The notes beneath the pieces were generated by a model. That model saw only the letters and a list, made by a program, of their open reading frames with translations. It was not told the origin of the DNA and searched no databases. 64,000 nucleotides of DNA from Planctomycetaceae bacterium. Its GTDB lineage: Bacteria; Planctomycetota; Planctomycetia; Pirellulales; Pirellulaceae. The stretch is from positions 1 to 64,000 of the forward strand of contig PBTE01000055.1 in NCBI GenBank assembly GCA_002726515.1, written 5' to 3'. The position numbers and the translations under genes were made by a program. This document shows, piece after piece, positions 44,031 to 52,305 of this stretch (positions within the stretch are counted from its first letter, which is position 1; every line of letters begins with the position of its first letter).

Positions 44031-44624
44031 CTAAAAGATCCCGGCGCCGAAACCGCCGTTTCGGTCTTCGGCCGCTGGTTTGCCCAGCGTTGGTGTTTTA
44101 GATGGCACGTTATGCGGAGGCCTTGGTTCGCTCGTCGCCGAATCGATGTGAATGATGGGGCCGGACTCTGAAGACTTCTGCTCAACGGCAGCACCTGCGA
44201 CACGCTCTTCCTCGCGATGACCGTCGTGTCCTGATGGATAACCCGGATGCCTGGACCGTTCGACTTCGTTGTGAAACTCCTCAATCACTTGCTCTTGAAT
44301 CATTTCCCGGCAATCCGAGTTGATTGGATGAGCTATGTCAGCGTAGAGTTTGGTGCGGCCCTCCTGTTCGTGCACGTTCTGTTCCGAGTCCAGCTGTACA
44401 CCACATTGATTGCAGTAACTCGCGCGAAGATGGTTTTTCGAGTTGCATTGAGGGCAGTGCGCGGCAATCTTTCGGCTGGGCATTGCAACAAAGGGGCCAT
44501 TGCTTCCTTCAATAATTTTCAGGTCTCGAATAACGAAGCAATCGTCGAAAGTAATCGAACAGAACGCCTGTAACCGTTCTCCCGGTTCTTCTGTCAACTT
44601 GATGTTCACTTCGGTAATGTTCAC
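44031..44624 (-). CDS. spoVG: SpoVG-family regulator with zinc-ribbon insert
   Basis: A 197-residue SpoVG-family protein. The core starts MNITEVNIKLTEEPGERLQAFCSITFDDCFVIRDLKIIEG and has FVAMPSRKI, then a zinc-ribbon-like C-x-x-C-x(10-12)-C-x-x-C segment (CPQCNSKNHLRASYCNQC, about 57-74). The core then resumes with TKLYADIAHPINSDCREMIQE. SpoVG proteins bind RNA or DNA and act as global regulators. Classical SpoVG has about 85-97 residues and no ribbon. A low-complexity tail of about 75 residues follows, ending in GGFGAGIF. The gene lies 35 bases downstream of ispE, the same pairing known in many bacteria. Confidence 0.92.
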   Translation of the reverse strand: MNITEVNIKLTEEPGERLQAFCSITFDDCFVIRDLKIIEGSNGPFVAMPSRKIAAHCPQCNSKNHLRASYCNQCGVQLDSEQNVHEQEGRTKLYADIAHPINSDCREMIQEQVIEEFHNEVERSRHPGYPSGHDGHREEERVAGAAVEQKSSESGPIIHIDSATSEPRPPHNVPSKTPTLGKPAAEDRNGGFGAGIF

Positions 44625-44659
44625 AGCGATTCTCCTTCGCCGTTAGAAAAATAGGCAAA

Positions 44660-45637
44660 CTAGTTCAAAGGAATGTGGACGCTTGTCGCGTGAAAAACCT
44701 GACCCAAGCGTTGTGCTCGCAACCGACTTGCCGTGTTCTGTGCATGTCGCGCATTGCGACAAATTGCAAAATAACTCGAACCACTTCCCGTCATCTGGTG
44801 TCCCGGCACCTCCAATCGTTCCATTTCGTTTCGCAGACGATCGACCCAGGAGCACATCATCGCAGCCGGTTCCTGCAACCGGTTCATCAGCGTGCTACCC
44901 AGGCGATAAGGGCAACCACTGCGCCAGGCTTCCAGAAGCGGCCCGATGGGAACAGGGATTTGCGCTGGTTCGCAGTTGCGATACACCTCCCGAGTCGAAA
45001 GGCCTTGGGGGGGCCGCACTACAACAAAGTGAAAATACTGGCCATTTGGCAGAGATTCGAGCCGGTCACCCCGACCGCGGCAAATGGCCGCCCCGCCCGT
45101 AAAATAAAACGGTACGTCGCTTCCCAGATCTGCTGCCAATGCGGCCAACCTTTCTTGCGACCAGCCTAAATTCCAGGCAAGATTGGCTGCTACCAGAGCT
45201 GCCGCTGCATCACTGGAACCACCACCCAGTCCAGCAGAGGAGGGTATTCGTTTGAGCAAGCGGACAACGGCCGATTTTTCAGTTCCCGCCTGCTTGCTCA
45301 GCAACTCGATGGCCTTAACGACGATGTTTTCCCGCGGCTCTGGAAGATCGCCTAACGCAGTCTGTAAGTCTCCGGTTGAATCACCGGCACGGGAATGAAA
45401 ATAGCCCCGCACCCCGGGGGCCCAGTCACCTGCGAAATCAACAGTACGCTGAAGCGCAGCTTGCTCGGTCTGTGGCGAAGAGTGGAAAAACGCAAGCGTA
45501 TCAAACAGGCTTATCGCCGTGATAAACGTCTCGACTTCATGGAACCCATCCGGGCGACGGGCCAACACCTCGAAATGCAGGTTCAACTTTGCAGGTGCCT
45601 GTACAACGAATGCCGAAGGTGAGCGGCGCACGTACAT
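44660..45637 (-). CDS. ispE: 4-diphosphocytidyl-2-C-methyl-D-erythritol kinase
   Basis: A 325-residue GHMP-family kinase, the fourth step of the non-mevalonate isoprenoid pathway (phosphorylates CDP-methylerythritol with ATP in the cytoplasm). Landmarks are the opening QAPAKLNLHFEVLARRPDGFHEVET with the catalytic Lys, the ATP motif PSSAGLGGGSSDAAAAL, DVPFYFTGGAA with the catalytic Asp, and the C-terminal MTGSGSSYFAIC. An insert of about 25 residues (GDWAPGVRGYFHSRAGD) follows the first part. It is upstream of spoVG and probably co-transcribed. Confidence 0.95.
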   Translation of the reverse strand: MYVRRSPSAFVVQAPAKLNLHFEVLARRPDGFHEVETFITAISLFDTLAFFHSSPQTEQAALQRTVDFAGDWAPGVRGYFHSRAGDSTGDLQTALGDLPEPRENIVVKAIELLSKQAGTEKSAVVRLLKRIPSSAGLGGGSSDAAAALVAANLAWNLGWSQERLAALAADLGSDVPFYFTGGAAICRGRGDRLESLPNGQYFHFVVVRPPQGLSTREVYRNCEPAQIPVPIGPLLEAWRSGCPYRLGSTLMNRLQEPAAMMCSWVDRLRNEMERLEVPGHQMTGSGSSYFAICRNARHAQNTASRLRAQRLGQVFHATSVHIPLN

Positions 45638-46090
45638 GCGTTCAGCAGACTACCCCTTTCGAACGGCCCTCTTGCAATTGCGTATGCAATGTGACGCGGT
45701 TCCCACAAGAGGCTCAATCAAATTCTATGAAGCTCCCAGCATTGGTCAACCTCAGCCCTTGTTCGACAAGCGCCAATTCGAGGGGGCGAGTACTTTTTGA
45801 TCACCTGTTGACCGTTGGTTTGTGGGGCGTTCGGCGAACTTTCTCCACAGGTTTTATATAAGCGATCCACTGGCAATTCGCTTGGCGAATTGTACAAACC
45901 AATTTGTGCAAAGGATTGCGACGAGAATCTTTCCGGAAATAAAAATAGGGGAGAGGGACAGTCTGGGAAACTGTGGAGCCGGCAAGAGATCGATGCTTTC
46001 AATCGCCGTTGCAAACAGGTTCGACGGACCGTACGGTGTGCCCAACAACGGTCGCCAATCCCCTGAGAAACCACTACGGAGAAAAGATAA
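45638..46090 (+). other. Divergent promoter region between ispE and the DUF368 gene
   Basis: About 450 bases between divergent genes. GGAG at 46079-46082 is the ribosome binding site of the 46091 gene. The region includes an AT-rich part near 45840-45960 that could hold promoters. No gene, repeat or remnant was recognised. Confidence 0.5.
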
Positions 46091-47044
46091 ATGCGACACG
46101 ATTTTTTCAATTTTGGGCGCGGCTTGCTCATGGGTGGAGCGGACATCATTCCTGGTGTTTCGGGAGGCACTGTGGCGCTGGTCTTGGGTATCTATGAACG
46201 CTTAGTGACGGCCATCAGCCATTTCGATTTGCAGTTTCTCAAACACTTGTCTCAGCGTCAGTGGAGATCGGCTGCATCACGTGTGGACCTGAGATTTCTG
46301 CTTGCACTCGCTGTGGGAATCCTCCTGGGGATTTTGACGTTTGGCAGCCTCATGAACCATCTGCTCACCACCGAGGCGACTCGTTCATCAACTCTGGCCG
46401 GATTCTTTGGAGCGATTCTGGCGTCATGTGTGATCGTTTTCCGCATTGTTGACTGGAAATCTTCTAGGGAACTCGGGTTCTATTTAATTTTGGAAATCAT
46501 TGCGATCGCGATCGCGTTCGGTCTGACGAGAATTCCGGTAAGAACCGGTGAGGACCCAGCTCTGTGGTACATTTTTGTGTGTGGAATGGTCGCTATTTGC
46601 GCAATGATTCTGCCGGGTATCAGTGGCGCGTTCATCCTGCTGATTCTGGGCGTCTACGTTCACCTTACAGATTATATCAGGGGAATTCCTCGGGGTGAGA
46701 TTTCTCCGGAAGCAGTCAGCACGGTTGCCGTTTTTGCAATCGGTTGCGCCATCGGCCTGATCAGCTTCAGCAAGGTGTTGCGTTGGCTACTGAGTGATCA
46801 CCAATCAGCGACCATGGCTGTGATGTGCGGACTGATGCTGGGCGCCCTTAACAAGATTTGGCCGTTTCAAAATGATCTGACTCCCGAGCTCCACGACCTC
46901 AAGCATAAAGCATATGCGAACTATATTCCTCATGTCATCGATGCAGAAGTCGTCCGATGTTTTATCATTGCCGTACTGGCGGGTGGCGCAATCTTGGCCC
47001 TGGACCGTTTTGTGAAACAGTCTGCAGCAGAAAGTCCAAATTAA
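46091..47044 (+). CDS. DUF368 family polyprenyl-phosphate transporter
   Basis: A 317-residue integral membrane protein with about eight to ten helices. It starts with the family signature GRGLLMGGADIIPGVSGGTVALVLGIYERLV and repeats a related PGISGAFILLILGVY loop in the second half, an inverted-repeat transporter arrangement. DUF368 proteins (PopT) were reported to return undecaprenyl phosphate across the membrane for re-use in cell-wall synthesis, alongside DedA proteins (UptA). Length and motifs are normal. A DedA-superfamily member (TVP38 type) is encoded 5 kb away. The link to wall or glycan synthesis is knowledge of the family; it is not shown here. Confidence 0.93.
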   Translation: MRHDFFNFGRGLLMGGADIIPGVSGGTVALVLGIYERLVTAISHFDLQFLKHLSQRQWRSAASRVDLRFLLALAVGILLGILTFGSLMNHLLTTEATRSSTLAGFFGAILASCVIVFRIVDWKSSRELGFYLILEIIAIAIAFGLTRIPVRTGEDPALWYIFVCGMVAICAMILPGISGAFILLILGVYVHLTDYIRGIPRGEISPEAVSTVAVFAIGCAIGLISFSKVLRWLLSDHQSATMAVMCGLMLGALNKIWPFQNDLTPELHDLKHKAYANYIPHVIDAEVVRCFIIAVLAGGAILALDRFVKQSAAESPN

Positions 47045-47173
47045 CCCATTGCAGAAAAACCGGCCCGCACAGTGCACGTGCCAAAGCAGATCATGTCGAC
47101 TGCACAGCCAGGGGGTATTGTTGGATCCTTTGAAAGCTGAAGATCGGATTTCGGGCTGGTTTTTCTCACCAGT

Positions 47174-48481
47174 CTATTTGTGTTTTTCCAGGCTGACACA
47201 GATCAGTTCCTGATCATTACGGGCAAATACGTGTCGCTGAGCAAACGCTGGGTGGGACCAGCACACGCCGTTGCGCTGTCCCAATTGAATTTCTGTTGGA
47301 TCAATCAGGTGTGCACGACTGATTTCGAGAAACCCTTGAGGTGAGAGTTCCGAGATGATGAGTTCACCCCGTTCGTTAAACATCCAGACTTGTTCTTCGT
47401 GCTTGACAAAATGAATGGTGCTCCAGCGGGCACGAGGCGTTGCCGTCTGATCCTCCCAGATACGTTCCCCGGTGCGTGCATCCAGACAACGCAATTCTCC
47501 GTAGCTGTCAACGCCATAAATATGGTTTCCGATAAAAAGAGGGGTACTGATGATCGAGTGCAACGCCTCGGTCTGCTTTTCATCCGGTCCGCAAAACTTC
47601 CAGAGTTCATCAGCGTCCAGCGATTGGCTGTCGAGTTGCAACATGAGAGATCCATCATAAAAGTTGGTCAGGAACACCCGGTTCCTGTTCCAGATGGGTG
47701 TCGCCGTGCCAATCACTAGACGGGTTGGCGGGAACGGATAGGTCCAATGGACTTCACCGGATTGTGGATCCAGGCCAGCGACGTTGTCGCCGGTGTAACA
47801 GATCACGACTTCCCGGCCGGCTTGCTGGATCAGAATGGGTGCAGAATAGGAGGCTTGGTCCGACAACGAACGCCAGATTTCTTCACCCGTTTGTTTATTG
47901 ATGGCTACCACACACGCACTGTTGCTGCCACCGATTTGAAGGATAAGCACCTGATCGACAATCAAGGGGGCCGCTGCAATACCCCAGATTGGCATACGGA
48001 TCTCATATTCACTGTTTAAATCGCGCTGCCACTGAATGGTTCCTCGAGCCGCATCAAAACAGATCAGATTTCCCATGGTACCCAGGGAATAGGCTTTACC
48101 ATCGTTGATGGTTACCGCTGCGCGCGGTCCTGCCGTGTAGCTGATGTTGACATACGGGCAGTCGTAGCTGTGAGACCAGATTAACGTGCCCGATTTCCTG
48201 TCGAAACAAAGGACTCGCTCTGTCTGAGTCGGGTCTTCCAGGCGGTCGGTAACATAAACTTTGCCGTCAGCAATTGTGGGTCCGCTGTATCCGGCACCGA
48301 TTTTCACTCGCCAGCGAGGTTCCAAGCGGGGCTGCGGGAACCGCTTGATGATTCCTGTTTCTCTCCACACACCGTCGCGCTGTGGCCCGCGCCATTGCGG
48401 CCAGTCGTCACCTTGAGTGGTCGAACTGTCCTGAAAAAGAATCCAACAAATTGCAAAAAGAAACGTCCAATGCTGTTTCAT
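47174..48481 (-). CDS. Secreted PQQ-like beta-propeller protein
   Basis: A 435-residue exported protein with a signal peptide (FLFAICWILFQDSSTT). The mature protein starts DDWPQWRGPQRDGVWRETGI, the standard opening of planctomycete PQQ-binding-like (YVTN/BamB-type) propellers. Blades carry the W-motif pattern: GPTIADGKVYVTDRL, VLCFDRKSGTLIWSH, NLICFDAARGTIQWQ, CVVAINKQTGEEIWR, GLDPQSGEVHWTYPF and LRCLDARTGERIWED. No quinoprotein dehydrogenase residues are evident, so it is more likely a binding or scaffold propeller than an enzyme. It is a single gene, convergent with the DUF368 gene. Confidence 0.9.
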   Translation of the reverse strand: MKQHWTFLFAICWILFQDSSTTQGDDWPQWRGPQRDGVWRETGIIKRFPQPRLEPRWRVKIGAGYSGPTIADGKVYVTDRLEDPTQTERVLCFDRKSGTLIWSHSYDCPYVNISYTAGPRAAVTINDGKAYSLGTMGNLICFDAARGTIQWQRDLNSEYEIRMPIWGIAAAPLIVDQVLILQIGGSNSACVVAINKQTGEEIWRSLSDQASYSAPILIQQAGREVVICYTGDNVAGLDPQSGEVHWTYPFPPTRLVIGTATPIWNRNRVFLTNFYDGSLMLQLDSQSLDADELWKFCGPDEKQTEALHSIISTPLFIGNHIYGVDSYGELRCLDARTGERIWEDQTATPRARWSTIHFVKHEEQVWMFNERGELIISELSPQGFLEISRAHLIDPTEIQLGQRNGVCWSHPAFAQRHVFARNDQELICVSLEKHK

Positions 48482-48605
48482 GTTCAGAGGTTCCTATCGA
48501 GCAGCCGGTATAGAAATTGCAACGGCCCGCAGTATACCACAGTTCTTCGGCTGCGCCTGGCAAACAAGGGGTAAACCGTTGCAGACAAAAAGTCCACAGG
48601 AGAAA

Positions 48606-49463
48606 TTATTCGCGGGTGAGCTGATGGAAACGTTGTTTCAGATCACAAGTAACGAGTCCCGGTTTCCCGTCGCCAATTTGGTGGCTATCGACTTGTACCA
48701 CGGGAACCACTTCGGCTGCACTTCCTGTTAGAAAACATTCGTCTGCAGAATAAACATCTTGTTGGGTGAGTGGGGGTTGGTGAACTTTCAAGCCTGCCAC
48801 GGCAGCCAAGTCGATCACCACCTGGCGGGTGATTCCTTTCAGGATTCCCGCCTCGACCGGGGGTGTGAAGAGATCGCCGTCACGCACTAGAAACACGTTG
48901 TCTCCTGTACATTCGGTGATCTCGCCCTCATGGTTGAGCATCAGGGCTTCAACACATCCAGCTTCCAATCCTTCAATTTTGGCAAGGATGTTATTCAGGT
49001 AGTTCAACGATTTGATCTGCGGGTTGAGAGCTGCGGGGTGATTGCGAATTGTTTTTACCGTCACGATTCTCAGGCCGTTTTCGTAATACTCATCGGGATA
49101 AAGTGTGATACGGTCTGCAATAATGATGATCTGGGGACGACTGGTTCTGTTGGGGTCGAGCCCCAGGGTGCCCTCTCCACGAGTCACTAACAGACGCACG
49201 TAGCCATCGTCGATCTTATTGAGCTGCAATGTTTCAATCACGTCCTGGCCCAGGGCCTGGGGTGTCGTGGGGATCTCGAGACAAATGGCCTTGGCAGAAT
49301 CCCAGAGACGTTGCAAATGGTCTTCCAGACGGAAGACCTTTCCACCATAGCTGCGCATTCCCTCGAACACACCATCACCGTACAGCACCCCGTGATCGTA
49401 AACGCTGATTTTGGCGTCTTCTTTGTTGTGGAAGGTGCCGTTGATATAGATTTGGAGCGACAT
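48606..49463 (-). CDS. ilvE: Class IV PLP aminotransferase, branched-chain type
   Basis: A 285-residue fold-type IV transaminase. Features are IYINGTFHNKEDAKISVYDHG near the start, GDGVFEGMRSYGG, the PLP Lys151 in IKSLNYLNNILAK, EALMLNHEGEITECTGDNVFLV with the conserved Glu, and GITRQVVIDLA. This fits IlvE-type branched-chain amino acid aminotransferase, which makes leucine, isoleucine and valine from their keto acids. D-amino-acid and aminodeoxychorismate-lyase relatives share the fold, but the SxNYLNN and EGMR motifs favour IlvE. It stands alone on the minus strand with a gap of about 120 bases to the PQQ-propeller gene. Confidence 0.87.
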   Translation of the reverse strand: MSLQIYINGTFHNKEDAKISVYDHGVLYGDGVFEGMRSYGGKVFRLEDHLQRLWDSAKAICLEIPTTPQALGQDVIETLQLNKIDDGYVRLLVTRGEGTLGLDPNRTSRPQIIIIADRITLYPDEYYENGLRIVTVKTIRNHPAALNPQIKSLNYLNNILAKIEGLEAGCVEALMLNHEGEITECTGDNVFLVRDGDLFTPPVEAGILKGITRQVVIDLAAVAGLKVHQPPLTQQDVYSADECFLTGSAAEVVPVVQVDSHQIGDGKPGLVTCDLKQRFHQLTRE

Positions 49464-49627
49464 GGAACGCTTAGATTGTAAACGGATAGGTTGCAGTGAT
49501 GGTAAAGGTTGAGAATGTATGCCGAGTTTGGAGCGGATGATTCAGAGTCGAGCATTCAACTGGACAGGAGATGTCGCTAGCCGACCAGCGAATTCTCCGC
49601 TGACCAATCCATTCTCGGTTCTTTATC

Positions 49628-50359
49628 CTACTCTGATTTTGCAACGACGTCAGGCTGTCGACTGCCAGCTACCGTCCCCGCTTCCTCGACTCGACCCTCC
49701 ACCAACTGCACCAAGCGGTCTGCCTGGCGGGCAATTTCAAGGTCGTGGGTCACCATGACTATAGTGAGATTTTCTTGCTCGTTCAAGGTGCGCAAGATGT
49801 CTAATATTTCATTGCCAGTTTGCCGGTCAAGATTTCCAGTAGGCTCATCGGCAAGTAGGAGTTGAGGAGAACGGATCAGGGACCTTGCAATTGCTGCTCG
49901 CTGCATTTCGCCGCCTGACAACTCCCGTGGCTTGTGCTCCAATCGATGGGAGAGTCCCACCAGGTCCAGGAGTGTTTTGGCCCGTTCCAGGTTGACGCGC
50001 CAGTTTTTCCAATATTTCATCACCGACTGGCCAATCATCACCGGTGTCAGCACGTTTTCCAGAGTCGTTAACTCAGGCAGGAGGTGATAGAACTGAAAAA
50101 TCATTCCCAATGTTTCATTACGTAATCGATCACGAGCTTGGGTGGGCAGATTATCGATTCGTTTGCCATGCAGGTGAATTTCTCCCTGGTCAGGTGAGTC
50201 CAACGTCGCCAGTAAGTGTAACAGCGTAGTTTTTCCGGATCCGCTCTGGCCGGCAATTGCGGTTATTTGTCCAGCGGAAACGGAAAAGTCCACGTCTCGC
50301 AACACCGGTATCGTTACTTGTGCCTTGCGATAACTTTTTTTCAAGCCGGAAGTCGACAT
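49628..50359 (-). CDS. lolD: ABC transporter ATPase, LolD/MacB-type
   Basis: An ATPase of about 243 residues from the chosen start (GLKKSYRKAQ). It has Walker A GQSGSGKTT, the Q-loop IFQFYHLLPELTT, signature LSGGEMQRAAIARSL, Walker B LLLADEPTGNLD and the H-loop THD, as in the LolD/FtsE group that powers extraction of lipoproteins or other peptides from the inner membrane. An open frame continues upstream to 50572 and would add a His-rich, unconserved 71-residue N-terminus (HHTTNQPHHHSKQNGPH); that form is the alternative. It is 48 bases or more after the permease gene and forms an operon with it. Confidence 0.9.
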   Translation of the reverse strand: MSTSGLKKSYRKAQVTIPVLRDVDFSVSAGQITAIAGQSGSGKTTLLHLLATLDSPDQGEIHLHGKRIDNLPTQARDRLRNETLGMIFQFYHLLPELTTLENVLTPVMIGQSVMKYWKNWRVNLERAKTLLDLVGLSHRLEHKPRELSGGEMQRAAIARSLIRSPQLLLADEPTGNLDRQTGNEILDILRTLNEQENLTIVMVTHDLEIARQADRLVQLVEGRVEEAGTVAGSRQPDVVAKSE

Positions 50360-50619
50360 GATGATTGGCGGCGCCGACCCGACGGCCTGCGCCGGCTTGG
50401 GGGCAATGCGGAAGTGGGGTCCGTTTTGTTTCGAATGGTGATGTGGCTGGTTGGTGGTGTGGTGCGTCACCGCGTTGGAAGTTTGCATCTCGGTACTCGG
50501 TTGTGGGTTCTCAGGTGAGAGTTGTAAATGAAGCAAAAGTTTATACGGTTCTGCTTCGCAACACTCTTTCATCGGCCGTCATCCATCGGTCCCAATCCTT
50601 CCCCCTGTCCTACATGAAT

Positions 50620-52203
50620 TTACTCGTATCGTAACGCTTCCACGGGATGTAACTTCGCAGCGCGCAGGGCGGGCATCACACTGGCGGTCATTGCGATGGC
50701 AACTGCACCGGCCACGATCCAACTTACGGTCCATGGATTAATAATCGTGGGAATTTCCTGGAAGTAATAGACCGTGGGATCAAACACTTCACGACCTGAG
50801 ACCCACTCCAAGCCCGTGGCTATCTGATTGATGAAGTGCACAAACAATAATCCTAAAACCATGCCTACACCGGATCCCACGGCACCCAAGGAAAGTCCGT
50901 AGCTCAGGAAGATGCTCATCACTCCGCGGCCGGGTGCTCCCAAGGACTTTAAAATCCCGATGTCACGTGTTTTTTCTACGACGATCATGAAGAACGTGGC
51001 CAGAATCCCGAATCCAGCTACGGCGATAATCATGAATAGCAGGAGATTCAGAATCACGGTTTCCATTCGGACCGCCGCCAGCAGGGGCCCCTGCATTTCC
51101 TGCCAGGTGCGAATCCGGTAGGGAAACTCGCGGGCTGGAAAACGTTTCCGCAATCGTTCACAGGCAGCTTGTAGATTGGTGCCTTCGTGGAGCTTGATCT
51201 GAATCGAAGTGACCGCAGCCAATCCGGTCGCCGGGTCAATCATCCCACGCAGTTTTTGAAGTTGGTGCAGGGGAACGAAGGCAAAGGTGGAGTCATATTC
51301 ATTCATCTTGCTTTCATAAAAATCGACGACTGTGAACTGCCCGGTGCCAAAATCGGGCGGAGTGCCGGCTGTTGGAAACGAGATGTTAACGTCGTCCCCT
51401 GGCAGACAGAGGAAGTAGTCTTCCACCTGTCCCTGAGTCGAGCGATGTCGCACGCTGGCAATGGAAATACCGAGAATGACACCCGCATGCTGCTCTTTCA
51501 AGGGATCAAAAAAGCTTTCTTCCGTCGTGGAGGCAGCCAGGTAAGGATTCTCCGGAATGTCGGCTGTCGTGTCGGATGATGTTTCATGTCGTTCAGGATT
51601 TTCGAACAAGGCGGGGTTTTGACTTTCGCTTTGTCGAGTTTGCTGTGACTGCTTCTGGTGCCGCTCATGCACTGCTCGATGACGACGGTAGACCCATCCC
51701 GCGTCTTTCAGTTGGGGACGTCGGGCAACTTCTCTGCCGCTTTCGACATCGTGGGTGTCATATCCGTTTTCGTGAAGTGCAAATGACAGCTTCTGACGGT
51801 TCTTGGGGTGCAACAGGAAACGACTGAAATCACTTACTTCGGCGTGCGTTTTCGCATCAACGCCTATCAGGTTGATTTGGTGCGGCACGTATTCCCCTCG
51901 CACCTTATACGAAAGCATGGCAGGAATATGAACGACGGTTGTCAGGCCTTTTAATTCGTCTCCGAGAATATCACGCACCTCTGCCTGCAGAATCTCGTGG
52001 TCATAAATGCCGTCCAGTCCCATGGATTCTATGACAAGATCTGACAGGATACCGTGCAGACGCTGATGCATTTCATGCGAGAAACCCGCCATGACCGAGT
52101 TGACAACGATCATGGTGGCCACGCCCAGGGTGACACTGATAATCGAAGCGAGAGCTATATAGCGTGTGCGGAGATACCGCCAGCTGAGAATCAGTTTGTA
52201 CAT
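50620..52203 (-). CDS. lolC: ABC transporter permease, LolC/LolE (FtsX) family
   Basis: A 527-residue permease with one N-terminal helix (IALASIISVTLGVATMIVVNSVMAGF), a large extracytoplasmic MacB-like domain and three C-terminal helices with the FtsX signature (NLLLFMIIAVAGFGILATFFMIVVEKTRDIGILKSLGA, given as landmark GILKSLGAPGRGVMSIF). The end has the LHPVEALRYE motif usual for FtsX permeases. It is about 110 residues longer than LolC, mainly due to a Gln/Arg-rich hydrophilic insert (about 165-220). With the downstream ATPase it should make a LolCDE-like machine. LysS is upstream by 102 bases on the same strand. Confidence 0.9.
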   Translation of the reverse strand: MYKLILSWRYLRTRYIALASIISVTLGVATMIVVNSVMAGFSHEMHQRLHGILSDLVIESMGLDGIYDHEILQAEVRDILGDELKGLTTVVHIPAMLSYKVRGEYVPHQINLIGVDAKTHAEVSDFSRFLLHPKNRQKLSFALHENGYDTHDVESGREVARRPQLKDAGWVYRRHRAVHERHQKQSQQTRQSESQNPALFENPERHETSSDTTADIPENPYLAASTTEESFFDPLKEQHAGVILGISIASVRHRSTQGQVEDYFLCLPGDDVNISFPTAGTPPDFGTGQFTVVDFYESKMNEYDSTFAFVPLHQLQKLRGMIDPATGLAAVTSIQIKLHEGTNLQAACERLRKRFPAREFPYRIRTWQEMQGPLLAAVRMETVILNLLLFMIIAVAGFGILATFFMIVVEKTRDIGILKSLGAPGRGVMSIFLSYGLSLGAVGSGVGMVLGLLFVHFINQIATGLEWVSGREVFDPTVYYFQEIPTIINPWTVSWIVAGAVAIAMTASVMPALRAAKLHPVEALRYE

Positions 52204-52305
52204 GGCCAGTCCTTTGGCACAGGAAGAGTCGAGAGTCCGCAGGAGAGAGTTTTGTAAAAAGCTTCTGGCCGGAACTGCGAAGCCTCTACTCCGGACTCTT
52301 GACTT

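Noticed and set aside
49628-50572. Long start for the LolD-type ATPase
   Set aside because: The extra 71 residues are His/Gln/Pro-rich and not like the family; the start near GLKKSYRKAQ gives normal length. It is kept as an alternative only.
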